Shown: positions 35,137 through 44,508, counted from the stretch's first letter. The stretch: 64,000 nucleotides of DNA from Litoreibacter ascidiaceicola (GCF_900129235.1 NZ_FQUV01000005.1:62001-126000), one strand, 5' to 3'. The notes: a model not told the origin generated them from the letters alone. Numbers and translations: made by a program.

Positions 35137-35427
35137 CTAGCACAGGATATCCGCTTGAATGACAGCCACATCGCCCCGAACGGAACTCCGGACGACATGG
35201 CAGCCGGTAACACGCTCAATGGCAGTGGTCCCGGCTGCGAACACTTCACGGGCCTTGGGTTTAAGGGCAATGTTGGAGCGATACGCCTCGGCATGCCCGC
35301 CCCTGAATTTCACGTCAAATGAATACGCCCCGACGGTCGCAGCCCCCTTGGAGCCGCCCATCGCGCCGACGCCGGGCGCCGCGCAGGCCGAAAGAAGAGG
35401 CAAAAGAACACAAAGCAACAAGCGCAT
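35137..35427 (-). CDS. small lipoprotein, unknown
   Basis: The 96-residue product has a lipoprotein signal (MRLLLCVLLPLLSAC, lipobox LSAC at 12-15). A glycine/alanine-rich linker and a short folded domain with two Cys (TGCHVVRSS, QADILC) follow. I set the start at the ATG at 35427; a TTG two codons earlier is possible. It points towards cobN and sits between cobN and cobO on the opposite strand. No family recognised. Confidence 0.65.
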   Translation of the reverse strand: MRLLLCVLLPLLSACAAPGVGAMGGSKGAATVGAYSFDVKFRGGHAEAYRSNIALKPKAREVFAAGTTAIERVTGCHVVRSSVRGDVAVIQADILC

Positions 35428-35558
35428 GACCAAGTCCCGTTATTGGCGGAAAAAGGCCATCCTAGGCCCTGCATGATTAACAATCCCTTACCGCCTTTAG
35501 GCTTGCATCAGGCAGGCCAGTCCAACAGGCTACCCGCAACCCAATTCCGGAGCGCATC

Positions 35559-36179
35559 ATGACCAACGAGACCCCAGACGATCTAACCCGCCACGCCACC
35601 AAAATGGCCAAGAAAAAGGCCGCGCGCGACAAGATCATGGCGACCAAGACTGACAAGCGCGGGCTGATCATCGTGCATACCGGCAAGGGCAAGGGCAAAA
35701 GCTCCGCCGCATTCGGGATGATCTTCCGCTGTATCGCCCATGACATGAAATGCGCCGTGGTGCAGTTCATTAAGGGCGGCATGAGCACCGGCGAGCGCGA
35801 TCTGATCTTGGGAAAATTCTCGGACATCTGCGAATTCCACACCATGGGCGAAGGCTTCACATGGGAGACGCAGGACAAATCCCGCGACATCGAAATGGCG
35901 CAGGCGGCTTGGGCGAAAGCCAAAGAGCTGATCCGGGATCCATCGAACCACATGGTGCTACTGGACGAGATCAACATCGCGCTGCGCTATGACTACATCG
36001 ACATTAATGAGGTGGTCACCTTCCTCGCAGAAGAAAAGCCCGACATGACCCATGTGGTTCTGACAGGTCGCAACGCGAAGGACGAGTTGATCGAATTGGC
36101 CGATCTTGTGACCGAGATGGAACTGATCAAGCATCCCTTCCGCTCCGGTATCAAGGCGCAGATCGGCGTGGAATACTAA
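35559..36179 (+). CDS. cobO: cob(I)yrinic acid a,c-diamide adenosyltransferase
   Basis: This 206-residue ATP:corrinoid adenosyltransferase (CobA/BtuR/CobO family) adds the upper adenosyl ligand. It has the P-loop HTGKGKGKSSAAFGM (about 40-54), then VVQFIKGGMSTGERD and LLDEINIALRYDYI. It is separated from cobN by the reversed lipoprotein gene, so probably has its own promoter. GGAGCGC precedes the ATG. A 34-base repeat pair follows it. Confidence 0.96.
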   Translation: MTNETPDDLTRHATKMAKKKAARDKIMATKTDKRGLIIVHTGKGKGKSSAAFGMIFRCIAHDMKCAVVQFIKGGMSTGERDLILGKFSDICEFHTMGEGFTWETQDKSRDIEMAQAAWAKAKELIRDPSNHMVLLDEINIALRYDYIDINEVVTFLAEEKPDMTHVVLTGRNAKDELIELADLVTEMELIKHPFRSGIKAQIGVEY

Positions 36180-36222
36180 CCGGATATTAAGGTTAACACG
36201 CGCGGCGCGTGACAGAAGTCAT

Positions 36223-36256
36223 GTTTCATCTTGGCCCAAATATTCCCGCCGGAGGC
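36223..36256. repeat. 34-base dispersed repeat, copy 3 (after cobO)
   Basis: It reads GTTTCATCTTGG to TATTCCCGCCGGAGGC along the cobO transcript. It forms an inverted pair with copy 4 (31 of 34 positions pair, 39-base loop). Confidence 0.92.
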
Positions 36257-36295
36257 ACCCGGACTTTCAAACGACACCTTGGCTGACAGGGTAAA

Positions 36296-36329
36296 GCCTC
36301 CGGCGGGAATATTTTAACCAAGATGAAAC
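36296..36329. repeat. 34-base dispersed repeat, copy 4 (inverted partner)
   Basis: This is the reverse orientation of copy 3, beginning GCCTCCGGCGGGAATATTTT and ending GATGAAAC. The pair could fold into a long hairpin between cobO and the convergent TPP-enzyme gene, acting as a two-way terminator or mRNA stabiliser. Confidence 0.92.
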
Positions 36330-36400
36330 CAGAATCGCGCTCACTGTCGGGGCGGTACAGGGTGGAAACCCGATGGCCGCCCAAGGTGAAGCCTCGGTTT

Positions 36401-36452
36401 GAGTGTCTTCGACTGCTTCAGGGGGACCACGTGCGCCCCCTGAAGGACACTC
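36401..36452 (-). terminator. bulged hairpin at the end of the TPP-enzyme gene
   Basis: The inner stem is CTTCAGGGGG / CCCCCTGAAG (10 bp). The outer stem is GAGTGTC / GACACTC (7 bp), with an 8-base bulge on one side. The outer arm touches the stop codon. No T-run follows. Confidence 0.55.
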
Positions 36453-38115
36453 ATTTACGGTGTTGTTCGCCCAGCGCGCGGGTCTCTGACAGGGTCATGC
36501 CAGTTGACAGAACCTCGTCATCCAGTTGCAACTCGATCACAGACAGAACACCGGCATTCTGCGCAACCTCAAACGCCGCTGCAAAATCTTCGGTGCGGGT
36601 CACCGTCTGCCCCGTTCCGCCATAAGCGCGGGCCAAGGCGGCGAAATCGGGGTTGGCGATCATCGTGCCGGACACCCGCCCCGGATAGGTTTTTTCCTGA
36701 TGCATCCGGATCGTGCCGTATTTGCCGTTATTGACCACGATCACGATCACCGCTGCTCCATGCTGGATAGCGGTCGACATCTCGTTGCAGGTCATCTGGA
36801 AGCAGCCGTCTCCGGCAAAGCAGATAACCGTGCGGTCCGGGTACTCCAGCTTGGCGGCGATCGACGCTGGGAAGCCGTATCCCATTGACCCGGAGGTCGG
36901 GGCTACTTGCGTCTTGTAGTTCCGGAACCGGTGATAGCGGTGGACGAATGCTGCGTAATTTCCAGCTCCGTTGGTCAGAATTGCGTCCTGCGGCAAGTGG
37001 TCTGCCAACCATAAGACGACCTGCTCCATTTTAACGGGGCCGGGCGTCTGCTTGGGCTCCTGCCACGCCTCATACTCGGCCCGCGCCTGCGCCCGCCAAT
37101 CGGCCCAATCGCCCGCTTGCGGGCCAGCATCCGCAAGCGCCGCGACCAGCGCCGCACTGTCGCAGGCCAGCGCCAAGTCCGGTGCATACACATGGCCCGG
37201 CGCGTCCGGGCAGGGATGTGAATGGATCAGGGTCTTGCCATGATCCGCCGGGTCCAGCAGCGCGTAGCCATTTGTCAGAATGTCCCCAACCCGCGCGCCG
37301 ATCACCAGCAGCAAGTCCGCGGCTTGCAGTCGCTTCGCCAGCGCCGGATTCATACCTACACCCAGATCACCCACGTAGTTCGGGCTGTCATTGTTCAGGT
37401 AATCCTGCCGCCGGAATGGAACCGCGACGGGCAAATCCATGCGACCCGCAAAGCGCTCCAGATCAGCGGCGGCCTGCGCCGACCACCCTGGCCCGCCGGC
37501 AATTACCAAGGGGCGCTTTGCCTGCCCCAGCATGTCGATGACCCGCGCAACATCGCCCGCCGACGGCATCGCGCGGGCCACCTGAACTTCGGGGCGATCG
37601 GCCACGTCTGCCACCGCCGACAACATATCCTCGGGCAGCGCCAAAACCACCGGCCCCGGACGGCCCGACTGCGCAATCTGGAACGCGCGGGAGATATATT
37701 CCGGCAGCCGTTCGGTTTGATCAACCTCGGCAACCCATTTGACCAACCCGCCAAAAAACTGGCGGTAGTCGACCTCTTGGAACGCCTCGCGGTCGCGATG
37801 ATCCCGCGCGATTTGCCCGACGAACAGCACCATCGGCGTGCTGTCCTGCATGGCAACATGCAGCCCCGACGACGCGTTGGTCGCCCCCGGCCCGCGGGTC
37901 ACGAAGGCCACGCCGGGGCGCCCTGTCAGCTTCCCATGCGCCTCCGCCATCATCGACGCGCCACCCTCCTGCCGGCACACCACATTCTGGATGCCGCTTT
38001 CATAAAGCCCGTCCAACGCCGCCAGAAAACTCTCGCCCGGGACGGAGAACACCCGCGTCACGCCCTGAATTTTCAACTGGTCCGCAAGAATTGCGCCGCC
38101 ATGTCTGATCGCCAT
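36451..38115 (-). CDS. thiamine pyrophosphate-dependent enzyme, acetolactate synthase-like
   Basis: The 554-residue protein has the three domains of the TPP enzyme family. The N-terminal PYR domain has VFSVPGESFLAALD, with the catalytic Glu in CRQEGGASMMAEA. The middle domain follows. The C-terminal PP domain has the metal/TPP motif GDGCFQMTCNEMSTA ending VVNNGKYG. No regulatory subunit gene is adjacent, so it is probably not the valine-pathway IlvB. Candidate activities include acetolactate synthase, sulfopyruvate or oxalyl-CoA-type decarboxylation. It stands alone on the minus strand. Confidence 0.88.
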   Translation of the reverse strand: MAIRHGGAILADQLKIQGVTRVFSVPGESFLAALDGLYESGIQNVVCRQEGGASMMAEAHGKLTGRPGVAFVTRGPGATNASSGLHVAMQDSTPMVLFVGQIARDHRDREAFQEVDYRQFFGGLVKWVAEVDQTERLPEYISRAFQIAQSGRPGPVVLALPEDMLSAVADVADRPEVQVARAMPSAGDVARVIDMLGQAKRPLVIAGGPGWSAQAAADLERFAGRMDLPVAVPFRRQDYLNNDSPNYVGDLGVGMNPALAKRLQAADLLLVIGARVGDILTNGYALLDPADHGKTLIHSHPCPDAPGHVYAPDLALACDSAALVAALADAGPQAGDWADWRAQARAEYEAWQEPKQTPGPVKMEQVVLWLADHLPQDAILTNGAGNYAAFVHRYHRFRNYKTQVAPTSGSMGYGFPASIAAKLEYPDRTVICFAGDGCFQMTCNEMSTAIQHGAAVIVIVVNNGKYGTIRMHQEKTYPGRVSGTMIANPDFAALARAYGGTGQTVTRTEDFAAAFEVAQNAGVLSVIELQLDDEVLSTGMTLSETRALGEQHRK

Positions 38116-38200
38116 TGGAACCTCCGTGTCATTTGCGCGTAGTCTTTCGACAGGTAAGCACTATTTGCAACGGCAATCCCATAACGAAAGAGAGCGATGA

Positions 38201-38740
38201 ATGAATTTACTCTGCATCTCCGGATCGCTTCGCAGCGACAGCTTCAACAGAAAACTCATCCGTGAAGCTGCCCGTCTTGGCAACGCTGCAAGCTTCATCG
38301 AGGCAGACTTGCGGGTCCCGCTCTATGACGGTGATCTAGAGGCTGCCAGCGGCATCCCCGAGAGTGTCCAAACCCTTGCCGGTCAAATCAAGGATGCCGA
38401 TGCCGTCGTCATCTCCACTCCCGAATACAACAAGGGCATCTCGGGCGTTCTGAAAAACGCGCTCGACTGGGTCAGCCGGACGGAAAGCAACCCGTGGCTC
38501 GGCAAGCCGGTCGCGATCATGTCGGCCACTGCAGGCCGCGCAGGCGGGGAGCGGACGCAGTTCAACCTAAGACTCTGCATGGTGGCGTTTCGACCGCGCA
38601 TTCTGCAAGGGCCGGAGGTTCTGGTCGGCGGCGCGTCAAACGAGTTTGATAACGCCGGAAGGCTAACCAACGACCTATACGTCAAAACCCTGACGCAGTT
38701 GATGGCAGACCTCGCGGCGGAGGTGAGCGGTCAGGCCTGA
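38201..38740 (+). CDS. NAD(P)H-dependent FMN reductase
   Basis: The 179-residue flavodoxin-fold protein has the phosphate-binding loop GSLRSDSFNRKL at the start and ISTPEYNKGISGVLKNALDW, hallmarks of the NADPH-dependent FMN reductase/chromate or quinone reductase family (ChrR/YieF-like). The physiological acceptor cannot be told from sequence. It is divergent from the TPP-enzyme gene and convergent with the VOC gene (10-base overlap). Confidence 0.9.
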   Translation: MNLLCISGSLRSDSFNRKLIREAARLGNAASFIEADLRVPLYDGDLEAASGIPESVQTLAGQIKDADAVVISTPEYNKGISGVLKNALDWVSRTESNPWLGKPVAIMSATAGRAGGERTQFNLRLCMVAFRPRILQGPEVLVGGASNEFDNAGRLTNDLYVKTLTQLMADLAAEVSGQA

Positions 38741-39147
38741 GCGTCCTGGGGCAGATACACAGAGATTTCGATCAAGTTGCCGTCCGGATCACGAATATAG
38801 ACGGACTGGATCGGCCCTTGCGCCCCGCTCCGCGCCACCGGCCCCTCCTCGATGTCGACACCCGCATTGTCCAGATGCCGCGCCCAACTTTCCAACGGCC
38901 CGTCAGTCAGCAAACACAAATCCGCGCTGCCCGGCATGGGGCAGCGGCCATGCGGGCGGAATTCGGCCCCGGCCACGTGAAGGTTGATTTTCTGCTGCCC
39001 GAACAGCAGGGCTGTCCGTGTGGAGCCGTCCGCAGGTTGGAATTCCTGCACCTCCATCCCAAGAACATCGCGATAGAACGCGACGGTCTTCCCGATGTCG
39101 CGCACCGTCAGCACCAAATGGTCGAGCCCGGTCAGTTTTGGGGTCAT
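38731..39147 (-). CDS. VOC/glyoxalase-family protein
   Basis: The 138-residue protein has the paired beta-alpha-beta-beta-beta modules of the vicinal oxygen chelate fold. Likely metal ligands are His in LDHLVLTVRD and the late Glu in PDGNLIEISVY. Sequence resembles the VirulenceI/biphenyl dioxygenase-like subgroup. The ATG at 39147 fits the family N-terminus, with GAAAGGC about 8 bases upstream. It diverges from the MaoC-like gene across 37 bases. Confidence 0.88.
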   Translation of the reverse strand: MTPKLTGLDHLVLTVRDIGKTVAFYRDVLGMEVQEFQPADGSTRTALLFGQQKINLHVAGAEFRPHGRCPMPGSADLCLLTDGPLESWARHLDNAGVDIEEGPVARSGAQGPIQSVYIRDPDGNLIEISVYLPQDAQA

Positions 39148-39184
39148 TACACGCTTGCCTTTCGCCGTTCGAGCGGAGGATGAT

Positions 39185-39976
39185 ATGCCCATGACCCAAG
39201 ATCAAGACCGCACCGTTCGTGACGACATTCTGGACCCCGCGCGCCTCTCGGCCCTTGCGGCGACGCTTGGTCTGTCGGGCGAGGCAATACGCCCGTTCTG
39301 GCACCAGATATACTTCTGGGATGCGCAACCCGGCAGCAAACTTGGCGTGGATGGCCATCCCAAAACCGGCGCGCTCATCCCCGACATGGGGCTGCCGCGC
39401 CGCATGTGGGCGGGTGGCAGGCTCCGGTTCCACACAACCCCGAAACTGAGTCAGACCGCCAGAAAATCCACCACATTGCTAAACGCAAACCGTAAGCAAG
39501 GTCGCACCGGCGCGCTTGGGCTTGTCACTTTGCACCACGAGATATCCCAAGACGGCACCCTCCTCGTCTCGGAAGAGCAGGACCTGATCTACCGCGAGGC
39601 TGATGCCAGATCCGGCACCCCACCGCACGCAGCAACGGACGAGACCGAAGTCAGATCGCACAACTTCACCACCACCGAGTTGTTTCGCTATTCCGCACTC
39701 ACCTTCAATGGCCACCGCATCCACTACGACCGCGACTACGCGCGAAACGTCGAGGGCTATGACGGTCTCGTCGTGCACGGACCACTTCTGGCGCAATACT
39801 TGATGATCATGGCGGAAGATTTGCTTGGCGGCCTCTCCGCCTTCGACTTCCGCGCAACCGCGCCCTTGCTGGACCACCAACCGGTCATCTTTTGCGCCAA
39901 ACCCGTGGACGGGGGCCTTACCCTATGGGCAAGGGCGGAAGACGGGCGTCAATGCATGACCGCAACCGCAAGCTAG
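39185..39976 (+). CDS. MaoC-like hot-dog dehydratase (mesaconyl-C4-CoA hydratase type)
   Basis: The 263-residue protein is a double hot-dog fold. An N-terminal FAS1-like dehydratase region (RMWAGGRLRFH) precedes a C-terminal MaoC motif, FRYSALTFNGHRIHYDRDYA followed by VVHGPLLAQYL. Members hydrate enoyl-CoA thioesters such as mesaconyl-C4-CoA. The ATG at 39185 is preceded by GGAGGA. No CoA ligase or lyase gene is beside it, so the substrate is uncertain. Confidence 0.85.
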   Translation: MPMTQDQDRTVRDDILDPARLSALAATLGLSGEAIRPFWHQIYFWDAQPGSKLGVDGHPKTGALIPDMGLPRRMWAGGRLRFHTTPKLSQTARKSTTLLNANRKQGRTGALGLVTLHHEISQDGTLLVSEEQDLIYREADARSGTPPHAATDETEVRSHNFTTTELFRYSALTFNGHRIHYDRDYARNVEGYDGLVVHGPLLAQYLMIMAEDLLGGLSAFDFRATAPLLDHQPVIFCAKPVDGGLTLWARAEDGRQCMTATAS

Positions 39977-39978
39977 GG

Positions 39979-41013
39979 CTACAGGCAACCTGCGGCCTGA
40001 AACTCCGGCGGGATATGGTCGACACCCTCCAGCACCAAATCCGCCATCACCTCCGCCACTTTGGGCGCAACGCCAAAGCCGATCTTGAACCCCCCGTTGG
40101 CAACGAAAGCCCCGTCCTCGAACGGATGCGCGCCCAGCATCGGCGCACGTGACCGCGCACGGGGGCGTACTCCGGCCCAGCGCGCGATGATCTTCGCCCC
40201 GCCAAGCAGCGGCACGCCCGCCACCGCCCGCGCGAGGACGTCATCAAGCTGCGCATCGGTAGACGCGGGCGCCTCGAAGTAACGCTCCGACGTAGATCCA
40301 ACGGCCACCGTGCCATCGGCATGCGGCACTACGTGCAATCCGTCGAAATACAGCTGGGGCAGATCACGCGCCTCATGCGCTAGCAGAACCGCTTGGCCCT
40401 TCACCCCGTTGCCCACCTGACGCGTGTGCTGCGCGGTCATGGCCGCCAGTCCCTCCACGCCTGTGGCATGGACCACTGCGCCCTCTACAGCACCGTCACG
40501 CACGATCTCTCCGCCGGACGCCTCGATTGCCCCCGCCAAAGCAAAACAAGCCTGACGCGGATGCACCCGCGCGGATAGCGTATCGAAAATCACCTGACCC
40601 GTCGGGCTGGCGGGCGACCAAGCACCCTGCGCGCGGTCCACACGCCACTCCGCAGCATCCCCCCATAGCACCCGCGCGCTTTCGGCGCGCTGGTTGGCCA
40701 ACGCAAGACCTGCCGCGTCCAGAACGGGTTGCACCCGCCCAAGCCTGCCATACCCTGCAGTCATCCCCGAGGCGTCCTCGACCTCTGCCCAGAACCGGCC
40801 AGCCATAAGCAGGCTTTCCAACTGGAATTGCTTCTTGTCATTCCAGTTCTCCGGCGTGTGCGGCGCCAATGCCCCGACGATCCCGCCCGACGATCCCGCC
40901 GCGACCCCGTTCGGGTCAATGACCCGCACGCGCGCGCCGCGCTGCACGCAGACCCATGCAATCGACAGGCCGAACGCACCCGCCCCCAGCACCGTTACTT
41001 CTGCTCTGGACAA
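39979..41013 (-). CDS. FAD-dependent oxidoreductase, DAO fold (possible MnmC oxidase part)
   Basis: The 344-residue protein has the FAD-binding GxGxxG motif (VTVLGAGAFGLSIAW) of the D-amino-acid oxidase superfamily, then GGIVGALAPHTPENWN. The start is a TTG preceded by AAAGGGGA; no ATG is available. It diverges from mnmD by 51 bases. In E. coli the MnmD-type methylase and a DAO-fold FAD oxidase are fused as MnmC, so this protein may be the separated oxidase half acting on tRNA wobble uridine. Glycine-oxidase-like amino acid oxidation is the alternative. Confidence 0.85.
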   Translation of the reverse strand: MSRAEVTVLGAGAFGLSIAWVCVQRGARVRVIDPNGVAAGSSGGIVGALAPHTPENWNDKKQFQLESLLMAGRFWAEVEDASGMTAGYGRLGRVQPVLDAAGLALANQRAESARVLWGDAAEWRVDRAQGAWSPASPTGQVIFDTLSARVHPRQACFALAGAIEASGGEIVRDGAVEGAVVHATGVEGLAAMTAQHTRQVGNGVKGQAVLLAHEARDLPQLYFDGLHVVPHADGTVAVGSTSERYFEAPASTDAQLDDVLARAVAGVPLLGGAKIIARWAGVRPRARSRAPMLGAHPFEDGAFVANGGFKIGFGVAPKVAEVMADLVLEGVDHIPPEFQAAGCL

Positions 41014-41064
41014 GGTTGTCCCCTTTACTCAGTGTCGCCCTGCGGGAACCTAAGGCAAAGCGGC

Positions 41065-41712
41065 ATGAGCGACCAGACAGCACAACTCGAATGGCGCGAC
41101 GGCACAATCCCCGTGTCCATCAGGTTCGACGATCCCTATTTCTCGCTTGCCGGTGGGCTGGACGAAACCCGCCACGTCTTCCTCGCAGGAAACGATTTGC
41201 CAAACCGCTACCGCGACGGCTTCCATATCGCGGAGCTTGGCTTCGGCACCGGCCTGTCCATGCTGACCGCATTGCAAGCCTTCGACCATGGCACGCTACA
41301 TTTCACCAGTTTCGAGGCCTACCCCATGGCCCGCACCGACATCGAAGCCGCCCTAAAGGCCTTCCCGGACCTTGACCCCGCGCCCCTGCTGGACCATTGG
41401 CCCGCAACCTCGATCCGCACCGACCGCCTGCATGCCGACATCATCATCGGCGACGCGCGGGAAACCCTGCCAAGCTGGACTGGCAAAGCCGATGCGTGGT
41501 TCCTCGACGGCTTTTCACCCGCTAAAAACCCCGAACTCTGGTCCCCCGAATTGATGCTTGAGGTCGGCACACACACGGCCCCAAACGGCACATTCGCCAC
41601 CTACACCGCCGCAGGCCATGTGCGCCGCAGCCTCACCGATGCGGGCTTCGACGTGGAGCGCGTGCAAGGCTTCGGGCGCAAACGTCATATGAGCGTCGGG
41701 CGCCTGAGATGA
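41065..41712 (+). CDS. mnmD: tRNA 5-methylaminomethyl-2-thiouridine methyltransferase
   Basis: This 215-residue SAM-dependent enzyme methylates the wobble uridine side chain. It has GFGTGLSML (SAM loop, 59-67), DAWFLDGFSPAKNPELW and TYTAAGHVRRSL, all typical of MnmD/MnmC(m). The start ATG at 41065 follows AAGG; a long open frame upstream overlaps the divergent oxidase gene and lacks similarity. It overlaps the EamA gene by 4 bases. Confidence 0.92.
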   Translation: MSDQTAQLEWRDGTIPVSIRFDDPYFSLAGGLDETRHVFLAGNDLPNRYRDGFHIAELGFGTGLSMLTALQAFDHGTLHFTSFEAYPMARTDIEAALKAFPDLDPAPLLDHWPATSIRTDRLHADIIIGDARETLPSWTGKADAWFLDGFSPAKNPELWSPELMLEVGTHTAPNGTFATYTAAGHVRRSLTDAGFDVERVQGFGRKRHMSVGRLR

Positions 41713-42578
41713 GCGGCAACGACACCAAACGCGGCATCATGCTGATGTCGCTGACCATGCTGATCTTCGCCTCGCAAGACGGCATCTCCCGCTATCTGGC
41801 GGGCGAATACAACGTGCTGATGGTGGTGATGATCCGCTACTGGTTCTTCGCCGCCTTCGTGCTGACCGTCTCGGCAAAACGTGCAGGCTCCATCGCCAAC
41901 GCCGCCCGCACCAAGCAACCCGTTTTGCAAATTTTTCGCGGTGTGCTTCTTGCGCTGGAAGTCTGCATCCTCGTCGCCGCATTCACCTTGCTGGGCCTGA
42001 TCGAGAGCATGGCGATCTTCATCTCCTACCCGCTCATCGTCGCGGCCCTGTCCGGCCCTATTCTGGGGGAACAGGTCGGCCTCTATCGTTGGACCGCGAT
42101 TGGCATCGGCTTCATCGGGGTTCTGGTCATCCTGCAACCCGGCGGGGGCGTGTTCAGCCCCTACGCGCTGCTGGCGGTTGTGTCGGCGATGATGTTCGCG
42201 CTCTACACCCTGCTCACCCGCTATGTGGCCCGCAAGGATACCGCCGCGACCAGTTTCTTCTGGACGGGGGTCGCTGGCGCCGTGGCGATTTCGGCAATCG
42301 GCATCTGGTTCTGGGAACCCATGGCACGCGGCGACTGGCTCTGGATGCTGGCACTGTGCATATCCGGCGCCACCGGCCACTACCTGCTGATCAAAACCTA
42401 CGAGGTGGCCGAGGCCTCCGCCGTGCAGCCCTTCGCCTACCTGCAACTGGTGTTCGTCTCGGTGATCGGGCTGTTCGTGTTCAACGAGGACCTGCGCACC
42501 AATGTGGTCGTCGGCGCGGGTCTGGTGATCGCGGCAGGGATTTTCACTCTGTGGCGGGCGCGCCGCGCTACTGCTTGA
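41709..42578 (+). CDS. EamA/DMT-family transporter
   Basis: The 289-residue protein has ten predicted helices in two EamA repeats (for example ALSGPILGEQVGLYRWTAIGIGF and LVFVSVIGLFVFNEDLRTN). These drug/metabolite transporters often export amino acids or nucleosides. It is translationally coupled to mnmD (ATGA), a link that may be only operonic. Its 3' end overlaps the convergent transglycosylase gene by 11 bases. Confidence 0.9.
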   Translation: MSGNDTKRGIMLMSLTMLIFASQDGISRYLAGEYNVLMVVMIRYWFFAAFVLTVSAKRAGSIANAARTKQPVLQIFRGVLLALEVCILVAAFTLLGLIESMAIFISYPLIVAALSGPILGEQVGLYRWTAIGIGFIGVLVILQPGGGVFSPYALLAVVSAMMFALYTLLTRYVARKDTAATSFFWTGVAGAVAISAIGIWFWEPMARGDWLWMLALCISGATGHYLLIKTYEVAEASAVQPFAYLQLVFVSVIGLFVFNEDLRTNVVVGAGLVIAAGIFTLWRARRATA

Positions 42579-44508
42579 GTTGGTCGCTCAGCTTGATGTC
42601 GTCCACCTTGCCGTTCAACCGCGCACGGTACGGGGCGAAACTTTCCGTCACCCGCATCACGTAGTTTCGGGTCTCGCGGAACGGAATGCCCTCGATCCAG
42701 TCCACCACATCCACATCTGACCCGCGCGGGTCGCCAAACATCGCGGGCCAGCGCTCCGCCCGACTTGGGCCGGCATTGTAGCCGATCGACATCAGGACGG
42801 GATTGGCCCCGAACCGCTCCGACAAGGACCGCAGATATGCCGTGCCAAGCCGTGCATTGTAGGTGGGGTCGTCCGTCAGGCGGGACCGCTCATAATCCTC
42901 GCCAATCTCGCCTGCCACTTCCTGCGCCGTGCCGGGCATCAACTGCATCAAGCCGCGCGCGCCAGCGCCGCTCACCACTGACGGGTCGAACTCGCTTTCA
43001 CGCCGCGCGATGGACAGGGCGAACTCCTCCGGTATCTCCATTTTGATACCCTTTGGCACCGATAACGGGAAATAGCCGTGATAAATCTCGTAGCCTTGCC
43101 GCGCCGCCTGTTTGGCTAGCATCAACGCGATATGCGGCTCGTCCCATTCAAGCGCCATGTCAATCATCTGGCCAATGCCGTCACGTGTCTGGCTCTCGGC
43201 AAGATGCACCAAAAACCGCTCCGACAGGCTTAGCAGCCCCGCCAGATGCAAGGTAACCGCCGCGTCATAGACCGAGGACTTGGTGAATTCGCCCGTGCGC
43301 CAGTCCGGAAACTCTTCCGCACCTGTCATCTTCGGGTCACGCGGGACGCCCCCACGCTCCGCCGCCAACTGACCATAGAATGACGACTGGTAAAGCGCTC
43401 CGAACTCATACGCCGCCTTGGCCAGTTCCGCGTTCCCGTCCGCCTCATAGGCCCGCCCCAGCCAGTATCCGGCACGGCCTAGGGAAATCGGTGTCTCCAC
43501 CGCTTCCTGAAAGCTATTGAAATGCACAAGCGCTTGCTTCGGCGCGTTCAGCTTCCGCAGCGCAATGAACCCCGACAGCCATTCCAGATCGGCATAGGCC
43601 GACCCCGCCGTCAGAAAGTGTTGGGACGCGATGGCATAGGCCTCCGCATGTTTTCCGTCGCGCATAAGCTGGCGCGCAATCGAGCGCCGCCTGTCCGCCC
43701 ATTCAATCGGTCGCCCAAGGTCTTGCACCGACAACGACCGCTGCAACAAAACTTCAACCGCCCCCTCGGTCCGGCCCTTCCGCGCCCGCCACAAGAACCG
43801 CTCATAGGCAAGCCCTGCATCCTCTGCCAAGGTCGCGGGCACGGCTTCGATCATGTTGTCGACACCGCGATCCAGCCCCCGCAGTCCAAGGCGCGCCACC
43901 GCCAGCTTCGCCCAGTCCTCGGACACCAGATTGAACATCCGGCGCGCGGCTTTCTCCTCGCCGCGCCACAGCAGCAGGTCAAGCCGGACCGTGTGCAAAT
44001 CCTTCAGGTGGTCGCCATGGCGCTCGATAAACGCGTCATGCTCGACCTGTGCGAGGTTGAACACCTGCCACGCCCGACGCGCCTCCTGAACGGCTTCATC
44101 TTTCCGGCCCGATGCGTTCAGCGCCTCGATCAGGCGCAGCGATCCGGTGCCCGTTTGCGGGATCGTGGCGGCAAAGAAATCCAGCACCAGCTGTGGGGCA
44201 ACACCGCTTCTGGGGATGGAATATTCGCACCGCAAGCGCAGCAAAGGAAGTCCGGGCCAGTCGCTGTTGCGGCTCAAAAAGTCGACGCATTCGCTAAAGC
44301 TGCCCTGCCGTCCGCGCATCCGCATCCAGTCCAGAACCTCGCGCGAGACCGGATCAGAGAGTCCGGCCCGCAACTCCGCCGCCTTGTCCCAGTCGCGGGA
44401 TCCGGCGGCTTCAATCGCTTTGGCCAAAGGAGGCGCGTCTTGTGCCGCCACGCCGCCCACACAGCCCATCCAGACCGCCAGAACAGCACCACAAAACCGT
44501 GTAATCAC
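42568..44508 (-). CDS. soluble lytic murein transglycosylase (Slt70-like)
   Basis: The 646-residue periplasmic enzyme has a signal peptide (about 1-21), a long superhelical TPR-like body, and a C-terminal SLT domain with catalytic Glu507 in ARRESEFDP, followed by [13 protein letters not shown] and [13 protein letters not shown] chose the GTG at 44508, giving [13 protein letters not shown], because AAAGG lies 7 bases upstream and it starts the signal peptide; the frame runs about 450 bases further upstream into the dapA promoter region without homology. Confidence 0.92.
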   Translation of the reverse strand: MITRFCGAVLAVWMGCVGGVAAQDAPPLAKAIEAAGSRDWDKAAELRAGLSDPVSREVLDWMRMRGRQGSFSECVDFLSRNSDWPGLPLLRLRCEYSIPRSGVAPQLVLDFFAATIPQTGTGSLRLIEALNASGRKDEAVQEARRAWQVFNLAQVEHDAFIERHGDHLKDLHTVRLDLLLWRGEEKAARRMFNLVSEDWAKLAVARLGLRGLDRGVDNMIEAVPATLAEDAGLAYERFLWRARKGRTEGAVEVLLQRSLSVQDLGRPIEWADRRRSIARQLMRDGKHAEAYAIASQHFLTAGSAYADLEWLSGFIALRKLNAPKQALVHFNSFQEAVETPISLGRAGYWLGRAYEADGNAELAKAAYEFGALYQSSFYGQLAAERGGVPRDPKMTGAEEFPDWRTGEFTKSSVYDAAVTLHLAGLLSLSERFLVHLAESQTRDGIGQMIDMALEWDEPHIALMLAKQAARQGYEIYHGYFPLSVPKGIKMEIPEEFALSIARRESEFDPSVVSGAGARGLMQLMPGTAQEVAGEIGEDYERSRLTDDPTYNARLGTAYLRSLSERFGANPVLMSIGYNAGPSRAERWPAMFGDPRGSDVDVVDWIEGIPFRETRNYVMRVTESFAPYRARLNGKVDDIKLSDQLKQ

